The notes: generated from the sequence alone by a model not told the origin. Counted from the first letter of the stretch, positions 8,087 through 20,098 are shown. The stretch: 64,000 nt of DNA from Pseudomonadota bacterium (GCA_023433705.1 JAEYUC010000051.1:33258-97257), one strand, 5' to 3'. Made by a program: numbers and translations.

Positions 8087-9905
8087 GATCCGATTCTACT
8101 GAACGGACACTGAACGAGTAGATAGAAACGGCGAAGCGACATTTGCTGGCAAGTTAGACGGTCTCGCGGCTAGAATGAAGCGGTACCCGGACAATCAGGG
8201 ATGTGACAATGCGTCTGAGCATCGCGTCGGGACTGATCGCGGCGATCCTGCTGGCCGGCTGCGGAGGAGATGATGGCGGTTCCGGCGATCCGGATACCCC
8301 GGCGGTGGGATACCTGATTGCCGGCGGCGCGCGGGGCGTTCGCTACCAAACCGCGACTCAATCGGGATTCACGGACGCTTCCGGCGCTTTCCGTTACATG
8401 CCCGGCGAAACCGTTCGCTTCTCGGTGGGCGGTATCGAGCTGGGCTCGGCGACGGGCGCCCACCGGATCACCCTCTTCACGCTGGCCGGGGCATCGCAGC
8501 CGACCACCGAAGCGGAGCTGCGCCGCGAGCTCGACCGCGCGCTGCGCGTGCAGACGCCATTCCTGCGCGCCGTCAACCTCGCGCGTTTTCTGCTGGTGCT
8601 CGACGCGGATGGCACACCCGAAAACGGGCTCGACGTTTCGGCCGCGGGAGCGGCCCTTGCCAATGCGTCCCTGGATTTCGGCCAGGGGTTGTACCCGTTC
8701 GCCAGCCGGCTCGAGGCCCTGCAGGTACCGAAAACCGAAAATATTCCCTACTGGCGACCCGTCGCACACCTGTACCGCGTGGAAAACATCGCGGTTTCCG
8801 CGCGGGTTCCCGCGCTGGTTCAGAGACGCGGCCCAATCTTCGGCACCGATGTCACGTACAGCTATCGCGACGATGGTCTGCGCGAAACGCAATCCGAGGA
8901 CAGCACGCTCGATGGCATTCCTGAATACCTCACTCGTGTCGAATACGACTCGATGGGGCGGCCCGTGTCCTCGCAGCAGGAGTATGTCAGTCCGATCGCC
9001 GGCTTCGGCTATCTTGCGCTGTCGACGTACGTATACGACCCGCGCGGCCGCTTCCTGCGGCAGGACAGCGAGCTCGACGTGGGGGGTAATGGCACGGTCG
9101 AATCAGTCGTGACGGGCGAAGTCGAGGGCGGGCCTGCCGAGGATTTCGTGCGTCAGACCTTCCGCACGGACGTCGATTTCGATGGAGTCGCGGACACCAT
9201 CGAGATTTACGAATCGAGCCTCGACCGTGCGCTGCTCGTCCGGACATCGTCCGCACGCATCGACGAGGGCGCCGACGGAACCATCAACTACAGTTACGAG
9301 GAAGTAGCGGATTTCGACGAGCGCGAACGCATCTCGATGGTGACCAACGAGACCGACAACGATGGTGACGGGATCACGGACTACCGGGCGGCGATCGTAT
9401 TCACGTATACGGACACGCCGCGCACCGCCCGTAGCGAGGAGTCGATCGATTTCGATGGCGATGGTGTCATCGACCAGATGACGATCACGACACGCGACCT
9501 CGATGACGCCGGCAACGATCTGAATCGCTTGATCGAAGACGACTACAACGCCGACGGCATCGTCGACTACCGGTCGACGATGGTGTCGACCTTCGACGGC
9601 GAGCGCCGTCGCCTCACGGCCGTCGAAGACCTGGACTACACCGCCGACGGGATCATCGAACACCGCAAAAGCGAGACGCAGTCGTACGCGCCCTCGGGAG
9701 GCGTTCTGAACTACCGGCTGGATGTCGATTGGTTGGCGGATGGTCTCATCGATCAACGTCAAGAGCAGCGCTACGACTACGGCACCGGAGGCGAACTGCT
9801 CGGCTGGGGCGACTACGACCTCGACGAGTCGTCCGACACTCCAAGGCTGTGGATGACCATCGAGAACACCACTTTCGCGGACGGTGTGCGCGCGCTGGCG
9901 CAGAG

Positions 9906-12770
<2,865 letters not shown>

Positions 12771-12833
12771 GTTTCGAGCGCGATATCTCGCGCGATCGTT
12801 GCGAAACAGCAGAGTTTAAGCGGGGAGGGTGGT

Positions 12834-12884
12834 CCGGGTATAACCAGTACCCGGGCGCGCCGAGTACTGTATGACCGTACTGTA
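12834..12884. promoter_or_regulatory. Palindrome plus paired direct repeats upstream of uvrA
   Basis: ccgggta (12834-12840) and tacccgg (12848-12854) form a 7-bp inverted repeat. Close by, gtactgta occurs twice (12864-12871 and 12877-12884), 13 bases apart, so on one helical face only approximately. The stretch lies between the end of the cytochrome gene and the start of uvrA, both minus strand. It is where an operon terminator and the uvrA promoter should be. It does not match the CTGT-N8-ACAG LexA box. Confidence 0.4.
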
Positions 12885-12908
12885 CGAATATGGGGCAGGC
12901 GTCGCCCG

Positions 12909-13715
12909 TCAGCGGTTTTCCGCGCGTTGCGGCTGCTCTGCAGGCGCCGATTCCGTCGGCGCGCCCGCCGGCGTCGCGTCGGCCAGCGGCGGCACGAGGA
13001 TCTTTCTGCCGGTGAACATGGCCGACACGAGATTCCCGCCCCCACGCAGCTCGGTGATGACCACCGCTACGATGTGCAGCGACGCGAAGAACACCAGCGC
13101 ATAGAAAACGTAGTAGTGGATCTTCACCATCGGACCGCGGAATTCGCGCATCGCCGCGTACGCGTCGGCGTCGTAGAGGGCCGGCGCGTACGGGATGACC
13201 AGGTCAGGATCGACACCGGGCGCGGCGACCCATTCGGCCATGAACGCACCGAAGGGCGGATAGAACAGGTCGGTGCCCGCGAGCACGAGCCCCGTCAGCG
13301 CCTGCGCGAGCAGCAATACGAGCATCAACGTGACCGCGATACGGCCAAGCGGATTGTGACCCAGGTAGGGACGGGCATCGCCCGAACGAAAGGCCGCGAC
13401 GTAGCGCCTGAGCGCGCCGGCGTAGCCGCGGCCGGCTGGAAGGATTTCGCGCCAGCGCGCGTGCGGACTTCCGATGAAGGCCCAGACGAGCCGGAACGCA
13501 AGGTTCAGCGCGAACACGTAACCGATCCAGACGTGCGTCGACTTCAGCAGGATCTTGCCGTCGTTGGTGATGCCCAGCGCCTTGTCGTTGAGGATCACGA
13601 TGCCGGAGGCGATGAGTCCGAGCACGCACAGGACGTTGATCCAGTGGAACGCGCGAACGCCCGCGTCCCAGACCGGGTATACCCTGAGCCGATTCGTGGG
13701 GTTCACCGAAATCAC
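12909..13715 (-). CDS. Cytochrome b561-type membrane protein
   Basis: The 268-residue protein has four hydrophobic segments bearing the His residues expected for two b hemes: AFHWINVLCVLGL, KSTHVWIGYVF, and KIHYYVFYALVFFASLHIV with two. It begins RVYPVWDAGVRAFHW after a short lead, like the b-type cytochromes of NiFe-hydrogenase and formate-dehydrogenase complexes. Such proteins move electrons between the quinone pool and a periplasmic partner. No hydrogenase is present. It is the last gene after ApbE in a redox operon, so its partner may be the flavinylated protein proposed there. The start is GTG 13715; GTG 13706 is possible. Confidence 0.85.
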   Translation of the reverse strand: MISVNPTNRLRVYPVWDAGVRAFHWINVLCVLGLIASGIVILNDKALGITNDGKILLKSTHVWIGYVFALNLAFRLVWAFIGSPHARWREILPAGRGYAGALRRYVAAFRSGDARPYLGHNPLGRIAVTLMLVLLLAQALTGLVLAGTDLFYPPFGAFMAEWVAAPGVDPDLVIPYAPALYDADAYAAMREFRGPMVKIHYYVFYALVFFASLHIVAVVITELRGGGNLVSAMFTGRKILVPPLADATPAGAPTESAPAEQPQRAENR

Positions 13716-13792
13716 GGGCGGACTATGACGCGTCCCGACGAGGAATCCGCTCAGTAGTCGCACGTATGGGATTGCGTGCCGCGCGGATGCCT

Positions 13793-14629
13793 TCAGTCGC
13801 GCTGGATCCAGTGGCGTACTTTTTCCGCGGCCAGGAAATCCTCGGCGCCCGGGCCCTTGAGCATCGCCAACGTCGTCAACATGCCGGCCTGCGTGCAGGT
13901 GGCAGCCGCCACGGTGACGGAGCGGGGCGCGCCGCGCACGGGGCGGCCGTCGCGCGGATCGAGTATGTGTGACAGGCGCTTGCCGCCCGCTTCGACGTAT
14001 CGATAGCTGTCGCCGCTCGTCGCGAGCGCGCTGGCATGCAGGTCGATGAGTTTTTCCGCTCGGCCGTGAGAGCCATCCGCGGCCTCGATGCCGACACGCC
14101 AGGGGCGCCCGGCCTCGCGCGCGCGCGTTACGGCAAGATCGCCGCCGAAATTCACCAGCACCGCGTCGTCGCACATCGACGCCGCGAGTTTCGTCGCCTG
14201 GTCGACCGCATATTCCTTGCCGATGCCGCCGAAGTCGATTTCCATTCCGGGCAGTAGCTGGATGCGTGGCCGATCCCAGCGAACCTTGCTCCATCCCACG
14301 AGCGGCAGCAGCGCATCGACTTCCGCGTGCCTGGGCAGGCGCCGACCGCCGTCGAAGCGCCACGCGCGGCGCAGCACTCCCGAAGTGATGTCGAACGAGC
14401 CACCGGATAGTTTGTGAACGAGCGTGGCGAAGTCGATCAGGTTCGCGGTCTCGTCATCGACGATGACGGGCGCGCCATCGGCGGAATTGATGACGCGAAC
14501 CATTCCGTCGCCGCGATAGCGGCTGTACTTCGCCTCGATGCGCCAGGCGCAGCCGGCAACGGCGTTGGCGATGCCGCGAGACCAGGCCTCCGATTCGCAC
14601 TCGACGAGCACCTCGCACGGACTGCCCAT
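13793..14629 (-). CDS. apbE: FAD:protein FMN transferase (ApbE family)
   Basis: The product (278 residues from ATG 14629) has the ApbE core: YSRYRGDGMVRVIN, DITSGVLRRAW, the FAD-binding block DFGGIGKEYAVDQA, and ATSGDSYRY...SHILDPRDGRP with the Mg-binding Asp. ApbE moves FMN from FAD to a Thr or Ser in a D-x-x-(S/T)-G-A-(S/T) site of periplasmic redox proteins. No signal peptide is clear from this start. The frame is open upstream to the DUF3570 stop, where a CTG at 14677 overlaps it as CTGA, and the conserved first strand (WIARFR) lies before the ATG. The true start may therefore be non-canonical. Confidence 0.88.
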   Translation of the reverse strand: MGSPCEVLVECESEAWSRGIANAVAGCAWRIEAKYSRYRGDGMVRVINSADGAPVIVDDETANLIDFATLVHKLSGGSFDITSGVLRRAWRFDGGRRLPRHAEVDALLPLVGWSKVRWDRPRIQLLPGMEIDFGGIGKEYAVDQATKLAASMCDDAVLVNFGGDLAVTRAREAGRPWRVGIEAADGSHGRAEKLIDLHASALATSGDSYRYVEAGGKRLSHILDPRDGRPVRGAPRSVTVAAATCTQAGMLTTLAMLKGPGAEDFLAAEKVRHWIQRD

Positions 14630-14673
14630 CGCGCGAAAACGCGCGATCCACAGGTCCGCCGCCCGCGTAAGCG

Positions 14674-16020
14674 TCAGAGGCTGAAGCGGTACGTGAATTG
14701 CAGGATCACCGCGTCGAAGTCCGGCATCCGGGCCACCTGGTTGCCGATGAGCCGCTCCGCGGGCGTCTTCGCCGTTTGCTGGTAGAACTCGAGACGAGTA
14801 CTCCATTCGTTGCCTCCCGCCGTCTTGCGGCCGTACTTGAGACCGAACGTCACGGCGCTCATGTCCGAAAGCCGCGCGTCGGCGGACGCGTACTGGGGCA
14901 GCACGCCCGTATTCGCGAGGCTGTATTGGTAGAACGAAGCCGCGCTCTGCGTGTAATAACGCACGTGCGGCTCGAGGTAGCTCGACTCACCGATCGGCAG
15001 ACGGAAACGCGATTCGAGCGTGTGCGAATCGATGTCCCAGTCGTCGGTCGAGTAGCGATAACCGACCTGCAGGACCTTTCCGGAGAAATCATGGCGCAGC
15101 TCCGCGTACAGTCCCTGCTTGCGCCGCGAGTCCGGGCGGCTCTCGAATAGATAGACGCCGGTGGGCCCGGAGGCGCCGGGCGCTGGCGTGCGCGCGACGA
15201 GCTCGCCGGTCTCCGCGTCGACGAGACTCAGGATCTTGTAAGGATCGGTGAGATATCCACTCGAGTCGGAGTACGAGTAGTTCACTCGCAGCAAGGTGTG
15301 CCGCCCGAGCACCTGCGTGACGCCGAACAGGATGTCGATGACGTTCTTGCTGTCGCTGCTTGCGCCGCGATTGCCTGGGCGCGCGTCCTCGCCGACCGCA
15401 TCGGTCATCTCGCTCAGAGGGAGCGGCAGGCCGCCGACGGGTTTGATGGTGTCCTGCGAGTAGGCGAGCGCCGCGCTCAGCGTGGTGTTCCGATCGTTGA
15501 AGTCGCGCGTGATGCCGAAATTTCCGCCGATGTGCGTGTAATCGTATTCGGAGGAGAATCCGACGCCCGCGGTCATCGTGTACAGACGCGCGAACGGCTG
15601 CGACCAGCTCGCGCCGAGCGCAAAGCGTGTGTCGAGAAAGGTGTCGTCGAGTGGAATTTCGCCGGCCGGCGTCGTGTACGTGTCGCGACCCGACGGACTC
15701 GTGAAAGTCTGCGGACCGTCCGTGGCGATGGCTCCGCTCGGCGACGCGCCGGTGAGCGAATCGACGCTGAGATCCAGCCCAAGCGTGCGATCGTCGCCGA
15801 AATCTCGCGTGGCGTGAGAACTCAGGCTGAAATCCTTCACGCGACTGTCGCTTTCACCGTAGTAGAGCAGCGCGGAGTCGATGTCCCACTTCCCTCCGTC
15901 GTCCGCGGCGTTCGAGACCACGGGTGCCGCAATGCCGAGCAGGCCGCACGTGGCGGCCGCGAGCGCGGCGCCTACGGGCATGGACGAGCCGGATTCCTTC
16001 CGCTTTTCCTCGTCCGTCAT
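14674..16020 (-). CDS. DUF3570 outer-membrane protein with flavinylation-like motif
   Basis: The 448-residue protein has a signal-like hydrophobic segment (residues 14-38), then alternating beta-strand sequence ending in FTYRFSL with a terminal aromatic/hydrophobic residue, as in outer-membrane barrels. I assign it to DUF3570. Residues 87-93 read D-S-L-T-G-A-S, fitting the D-x-x-(S/T)-G-A-(S/T) site used by ApbE, whose gene is directly downstream. A second S-G-A follows at 95-97. Family genes are usually found beside DUF4266, TlpA and ApbE genes, as here. The role is unknown; a surface redox or flavin-bearing barrel is inferred. Confidence 0.8.
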   Translation of the reverse strand: MTDEEKRKESGSSMPVGAALAAATCGLLGIAAPVVSNAADDGGKWDIDSALLYYGESDSRVKDFSLSSHATRDFGDDRTLGLDLSVDSLTGASPSGAIATDGPQTFTSPSGRDTYTTPAGEIPLDDTFLDTRFALGASWSQPFARLYTMTAGVGFSSEYDYTHIGGNFGITRDFNDRNTTLSAALAYSQDTIKPVGGLPLPLSEMTDAVGEDARPGNRGASSDSKNVIDILFGVTQVLGRHTLLRVNYSYSDSSGYLTDPYKILSLVDAETGELVARTPAPGASGPTGVYLFESRPDSRRKQGLYAELRHDFSGKVLQVGYRYSTDDWDIDSHTLESRFRLPIGESSYLEPHVRYYTQSAASFYQYSLANTGVLPQYASADARLSDMSAVTFGLKYGRKTAGGNEWSTRLEFYQQTAKTPAERLIGNQVARMPDFDAVILQFTYRFSL

Positions 16021-16021
16021 G

Positions 16022-16237
16022 TCAGTTGCAACCGCAGCCGCCGCCGCCGAAGCCGCGCCCGCCGCTCGTGCCTTCCTTGCTGAAATAGATGTGATCGTCG
16101 AGGGCCGTGTCCAGCGCATTGGATTCGAGCTGCATGTCGGGTCGCGCGAGCACTTCGCGCTCCCAGGGCTTTACGTTCGCGCAGCCGGTGAGCGCGGCGA
16201 ATGCCGCGAGCATGAGGAAGCAACCAGGTCGGGTCAT
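16022..16237 (-). CDS. DUF4266 small lipoprotein with Cys-Gly-Cys tail
   Basis: This 71-residue protein has a lipobox (A-A-L-T-G-C) and the DUF4266 core VKPWERE...LARPDMQ...DDHIYFSKEG, then a glycine-rich end, G-G-G-G-C-G-C-N. Two tail cysteines in a flexible Gly run could bind a metal or serve as a disulfide pair for the neighbouring thioredoxin-like protein; that is inference. Its ATG overlaps the TlpA-like gene's stop by 4 bases. Its own stop is one base from the DUF3570 start, so all three should be made together. Confidence 0.85.
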   Translation of the reverse strand: MTRPGCFLMLAAFAALTGCANVKPWEREVLARPDMQLESNALDTALDDHIYFSKEGTSGGRGFGGGGCGCN

Positions 16238-16716
16238 CTTGGCTCCAGGAGTTTCATCAGTTCGGCTTCGCGCGCGTCGCGCTTCGTGGTGCGAAATCCG
16301 ACGTGGGTCTGGACGAGCTTGCCGCTGCGGTCGTAGACGAATGTGCTCGGCATGGCGGGGACTTCGAACCTGGTCGCGAGCTCACCTCCGGCGTCGTAGA
16401 CGACCTGGAAGTCGATTGGCACGTCGCGAAGGAAGCGCTCCGCATCCGCGCGATTCGCGTCGACGTTGACGCCAATGACCACCAGTCCGCGGTCGCCGTA
16501 TTCGCGATGCATGCGATTGAGCCAGGGAATCGATTCGCGGCAGGGCTTGCACCACGATGCCCAGAAATCGACGACGACCACGCGGCCGCGATAGTCGGCG
16601 AGGTCGAGCGTGGGCGCGAGAGCCGACGATGCCGGACCGGCGGAAAACGACAGCAGGACCATGAGCAGTCCCGCCAATCCCAACGGCCGAACGGCACGCC
16701 CGCGTGGGCGCGCCAT
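16234..16716 (-). CDS. TlpA/ResA-like periplasmic thioredoxin
   Basis: The 160-residue protein has an N-terminal signal or anchor segment (about 11-32) and a thioredoxin fold with W-C-K-P-C (Cys56, Cys59), the cis-Pro segment VPAMPSTFVYD and the fold's VVVVDFWASWC strand. TlpA-like proteins reduce or shuffle disulfides outside the cytoplasm. It is the first gene of the operon with DUF4266, DUF3570, apbE and cytochrome b, and a plausible client is the Cys-Gly-Cys tail of the DUF4266 protein. ATG 16716 is used; the frame is open 12 codons further up but without signal-like character. Confidence 0.88.
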   Translation of the reverse strand: MARPRGRAVRPLGLAGLLMVLLSFSAGPASSALAPTLDLADYRGRVVVVDFWASWCKPCRESIPWLNRMHREYGDRGLVVIGVNVDANRADAERFLRDVPIDFQVVYDAGGELATRFEVPAMPSTFVYDRSGKLVQTHVGFRTTKRDAREAELMKLLEPR

Positions 16717-16810
16717 AATCGACGCGCAGGAAAACCATGTCTTGGAGACCATCAGGACGATGAGACGTCACCGCCGCGCCAAACCCGTCGCGACTTCGGG
16801 AAAAAATCCG

Positions 16811-17332
16811 ATGGACCCGGGAAAACCCTCGAATTGTTTCGCCCCGATCTCCAGGCGCGACGCGACCCGGCTGATACTCGGTTCGTTGCCCGGACGCAGG
16901 TCACTCGAGATGCAGCAGTATTACGCGCATCCTCAAAACGCGTTCTGGAGAATCGTCGAAGACATCTTCGAGACCGATTCGCCGCTGCCCTACACGCGCC
17001 GGGTTGGAATCCTGATGGCGCACGGGATCGCGTTATGGGATGTTCTCGCCGCGGCGGAGCGGCCCGGCAGTCTCGACTCGTCGATCGTGCATGCGTCCGC
17101 GAGCGCCAACGATTTTCGCCAGTTCTTCCGCCGGCATCCCGACATCCGCCGTGTGTTCTTCAACGGCCGCAAGGCCGAGACGCTGTACCGGCGACTCGTG
17201 TTGCCGGAACTGGAAGCGGAGTTTTCCGGCATTCGTTACGAGTGCCTGCCTTCGACGAGTCCGGCTCACGCGGGCATGACGTTTGCAGCGAAGTTGTCGC
17301 AATGGCGCAAGATCGAGGAGAGCGATGCGTGA
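16811..17332 (+). CDS. DNA-deoxyinosine (hypoxanthine) glycosylase, UDG family 6
   Basis: The 173-residue protein carries the family-6 uracil-DNA-glycosylase fold signature: RLILGSLPG (residues 20-28), QQYYAHPQNAFWRI with the presumed catalytic Asn43, and the C-terminal block STSPAHAGMTF. Family members excise hypoxanthine from deaminated DNA. ATG 16811 matches the family's short N terminus; ATG 16760 would add 17 basic residues and leave only 43 bases to the divergent thioredoxin start. Its TGA overlaps the start of the NUDIX gene by one base, so two nucleotide-quality genes are paired. Confidence 0.85.
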   Translation: MDPGKPSNCFAPISRRDATRLILGSLPGRRSLEMQQYYAHPQNAFWRIVEDIFETDSPLPYTRRVGILMAHGIALWDVLAAAERPGSLDSSIVHASASANDFRQFFRRHPDIRRVFFNGRKAETLYRRLVLPELEAEFSGIRYECLPSTSPAHAGMTFAAKLSQWRKIEESDA

Positions 17333-17757
17333 TGTCCGCCGACAAGGCCTGCCCCGTGATGTTCCGTGACCCGGCGATGCGATTCATCCTGGCCTTCGAA
17401 CATCCGCACGAGGGACTGCAACTGGTGAAAGGCGGCATCGAGCCCGGCGAAAACGCACCGATGGCCGCGCTACGCGAGCTGGAGGAAGAGTCCGGCATCG
17501 TGGATACCGCGATCGCGCGCGATCTCGGTATCTGGCATTCCAGACATAACGGGCACGTGTGGTCGCTGCAGCTCTGCACCTTTTCGCCGCTGCTGCCCGA
17601 ATCCTGGACTCACTACTGCGCGGACGACGGCGGGCACGACCTGCGCTTCTTCTGGCATGACCTCACCGGGCAACCGACGGATGACTGGAGTCCGCAATAT
17701 CGCCGGGCACTGAACGAGATCCGCGAGCGCACGCGCGCACTGCGGTGGTGCGGCTGA
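17332..17757 (+). CDS. NUDIX hydrolase
   Basis: The 141-residue protein contains a perfect NUDIX box, GGIEPGE then seven residues then RELEEESGI (GX5EX7REUXEEXGU), which binds Mg and the diphosphate. The rest fits a small hydrolase of nucleoside diphosphate derivatives. The substrate is unknown; an RNA pyrophosphohydrolase or house-cleaning role is possible. It overlaps the deoxyinosine glycosylase gene by one base, consistent with a joint role in removing damaged nucleotides. Confidence 0.9.
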   Translation: MSADKACPVMFRDPAMRFILAFEHPHEGLQLVKGGIEPGENAPMAALRELEEESGIVDTAIARDLGIWHSRHNGHVWSLQLCTFSPLLPESWTHYCADDGGHDLRFFWHDLTGQPTDDWSPQYRRALNEIRERTRALRWCG

Positions 17758-17789
17758 TCGTCCGATCGATAGTCTGATAACGTGGCGCC

Positions 17790-18926
17790 ATGAGCGCCCT
17801 CAGCACTTCGTTGTATCTCGTCGCCGTCGCGCTGTGCCTCTTCTCCACCGGCCTGACGACGCGAGCGGCACGCGGTCAGCCGTACCGGTTCTTCACCGTC
17901 TTCCTGGTGATCCAGTCGGTCGTGTTCCTGTGCGAGCTGCTCATCGCTCACCCGGCCACGCCGTTCAAGGCGCTGTGGCTCGCGCTGTTGATGGGGTCCT
18001 CACTACTGCTCGCGCCCTGCCTGTGGCTGACTTTCAGGGAGAGCATCGGCGGCGAACGTCCGGATCTGCGCCTGATGCCGCTCCCGCACGGACTCGCGAT
18101 CCTCGCGGGTGCGTCGTTCACCGTGCCGCTCGCTCTATCCACCCATGCCGGCACGACCTGGATGAATCCGGCCGATCCCTCGAGCTGGCTCGAATCGAAG
18201 ATCATCCACACGACGATGTTGCTCTGCATCGGCATATTCGTCGTGCAGGTGCCGTGGTACCTGCTGCGTTGCCGACGCATCCTGCTCGCTCGGATCGGCG
18301 GACAGCGCAGCCACTGGGCGCAGTTGCCGCTCGCGATCGTCCTCACTTCGTGGACGCTCGCGATCGTTCGCACGATCGACTGCGCCTTCATCAAGTTGCC
18401 GGCCACGTTTTCGGTCGTGGTGGCGGTGATCAGCGTGGGCGTGACGACCGGCGCGTTGTACCTGCTGCTGCGGCAGTTCGGCGCGCTGGCGAAGGAACGG
18501 GCCGGGACCTACGCGAAGAGCCCGCTGGGCGCGGGCGCCCGCGCCAGGATCGGGCGCAAGCTCGAGTCGGCGCTCTCGGATGAACGCATGTATTCGAGGT
18601 GCGACCTGACCCTTCGCGCGCTTTGCGAATCTCTCAACGAGAGTCCGCACTACGTGTCGCAGGTCATCAGCCAGGACCTGGAGACGACGTTCTACGATCT
18701 CCTGAACCAACGGCGCATCGACGCTGCCATGCGGCGGCTGCGCGAATCGCCCAGGGCGGGTGTCCTCGAGATCGCGATGGCGGTGGGATTCAACTCCAAG
18801 TCGGCGTTCAACGCGGCATTCCGCCGTGTCACGGGGACGACGCCGAGCGACTACCGGAAATTCCCCGAAAAAAGTCCGGATCCCGAAGTCCTCGCCGATC
18901 AGGAAGGACGCCAGGTCGCCGACTGA
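17790..18926 (+). CDS. AraC-family regulator with N-terminal membrane domain
   Basis: The 378-residue protein has about seven hydrophobic segments in residues 1-235 and a C-terminal AraC/XylS DNA-binding domain (about 255-360). Two helix-turn-helix units are seen: LRALCESLNESPHYVSQVI, and VLEIAMAVGFNSKSAFNAAF followed by F-R-R-V-T-G-T-T-P-S-D-Y. It would be a membrane-bound regulator sensing an envelope or external signal. The closest candidate target is the secreted esterase-like gene 37 bases downstream on the same strand, which has its own strong ribosome-binding site. Confidence 0.88.
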   Translation: MSALSTSLYLVAVALCLFSTGLTTRAARGQPYRFFTVFLVIQSVVFLCELLIAHPATPFKALWLALLMGSSLLLAPCLWLTFRESIGGERPDLRLMPLPHGLAILAGASFTVPLALSTHAGTTWMNPADPSSWLESKIIHTTMLLCIGIFVVQVPWYLLRCRRILLARIGGQRSHWAQLPLAIVLTSWTLAIVRTIDCAFIKLPATFSVVVAVISVGVTTGALYLLLRQFGALAKERAGTYAKSPLGAGARARIGRKLESALSDERMYSRCDLTLRALCESLNESPHYVSQVISQDLETTFYDLLNQRRIDAAMRRLRESPRAGVLEIAMAVGFNSKSAFNAAFRRVTGTTPSDYRKFPEKSPDPEVLADQEGRQVAD

Positions 18927-18963
18927 GCGGGATTCTCGGGTCTCCCAACACCAAGGAGGCCCG

Positions 18964-20019
18964 ATGATTCCGCGACTGATGCTTGGACTTGCGTTGATGC
19001 TTGTGCCGCCCTTCCTGGCGGCGGCTTCGCCCAGCACCATCGAAACCCGCAGTTACGACTCCGTCATCCTGCGCGACAACCTGGTCGGTCTGAATCCGCA
19101 GCGGCGCCTGAAGGTGTACCTGCCTCCCGGTTACGCCGAGAGCAGGCGGCGATACCCCGTCATCTACCTGCTGCACTCGATCAACTGGGACAACGAACGC
19201 ATTTTCGCGCCCGGAACCCTCGCGCAGCCCACGTTCGATCGCGCGATCGCGCGCGGCGTGATATCTCCGTTCATTCTCGTGGCGCCCGACTACACGACGC
19301 CGGGGCCCGGAAGCTTCTTCGCGAATTCGACGACGTCCGGTCGTTTCGAGGATCACACCCTCCAGGAAATCATCCCGTTCATCGACGCCAACTACCGCAC
19401 GCTGGCGCGCGCCGAAAGCCGCGGCATCACTGGCGATTTCATGGGCGCTTATGGCGCGCTGCGTTATGCCTTCAGGCATCCGGACGCATTCGGCGTCGTG
19501 TACGGCATGCACCCGGTGGGCGCAGGGTCGGGTGTCGAACCGCTGTACGGCCGGCCCGACTGGGGCCTGATGCATCGCGCGCGTACGGCGGAGGAACTGC
19601 ATGCCGATCAGTTCGCCCCGGTTTTCATGGCGATGATGCAGTCATTCCTGCCGAACCCGCGGCGACCGCCATTCTTCTGCGATTTCGCGGTGGACGTGCA
19701 CGGCAACGAGCAGAGGGTCAATGCCACGAACGTGCAACTCCTCGAGGAACGTTTCTTCCTCGAGAACATCGCGCGGCAGGAACGGGAGAACCTGGCGCGC
19801 TTGCGCGCGATCAAGTTCGACTGGGGCCGCTACGACCCGACGTACGCCCACGTGCACTCCAACCGCGAACTCACGCGCGACCTCGACGAGCTGGGCATCG
19901 AACACGAAGCGGAGGAATTCCGCGGATTGCCGTGGGACAAGTACTGGGCGCCCGAAGGAGGGCGCATGTACGAGGACGTATTGCCGTTCTTCGGCCGGCA
20001 CCTCGAGTTCGCCGATTGA
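18964..20019 (+). CDS. Secreted esterase-fold protein, probable pseudoenzyme
   Basis: The 351-residue product has a signal peptide (about 1-21) and the esterase-D/Fes-type alpha/beta fold: LKVYLPPGYAESRRRYPVIYLLHS and IPFIDANYRT. The nucleophile elbow, expected as G-H-S-M-G-G, reads G-D-F-M-G-A with Phe159 in place of Ser (codon TTC, one base from TCC). In the C-terminal G-x-H-x-W region Leu322 takes the place of His. Catalysis is therefore doubtful, and a binding role is possible. The start has a perfect AAGGAGG Shine-Dalgarno. It follows the membrane AraC-type regulator, which may control it. Confidence 0.82.
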   Translation: MIPRLMLGLALMLVPPFLAAASPSTIETRSYDSVILRDNLVGLNPQRRLKVYLPPGYAESRRRYPVIYLLHSINWDNERIFAPGTLAQPTFDRAIARGVISPFILVAPDYTTPGPGSFFANSTTSGRFEDHTLQEIIPFIDANYRTLARAESRGITGDFMGAYGALRYAFRHPDAFGVVYGMHPVGAGSGVEPLYGRPDWGLMHRARTAEELHADQFAPVFMAMMQSFLPNPRRPPFFCDFAVDVHGNEQRVNATNVQLLEERFFLENIARQERENLARLRAIKFDWGRYDPTYAHVHSNRELTRDLDELGIEHEAEEFRGLPWDKYWAPEGGRMYEDVLPFFGRHLEFAD

Positions 20020-20098
20020 GTACCGGGGTCCGGTCCGGTTTGGCGCCACGGGGTGGGTTCGCGTTACGATCCGCCCCCCGAAACCGGACCGCGCCCCC

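Noticed and set aside
12864..12884. LexA (SOS) box upstream of uvrA
   Set aside because: The sequence has CTGT but lacks ACAG at the required spacing; it is a direct, not inverted, repeat.
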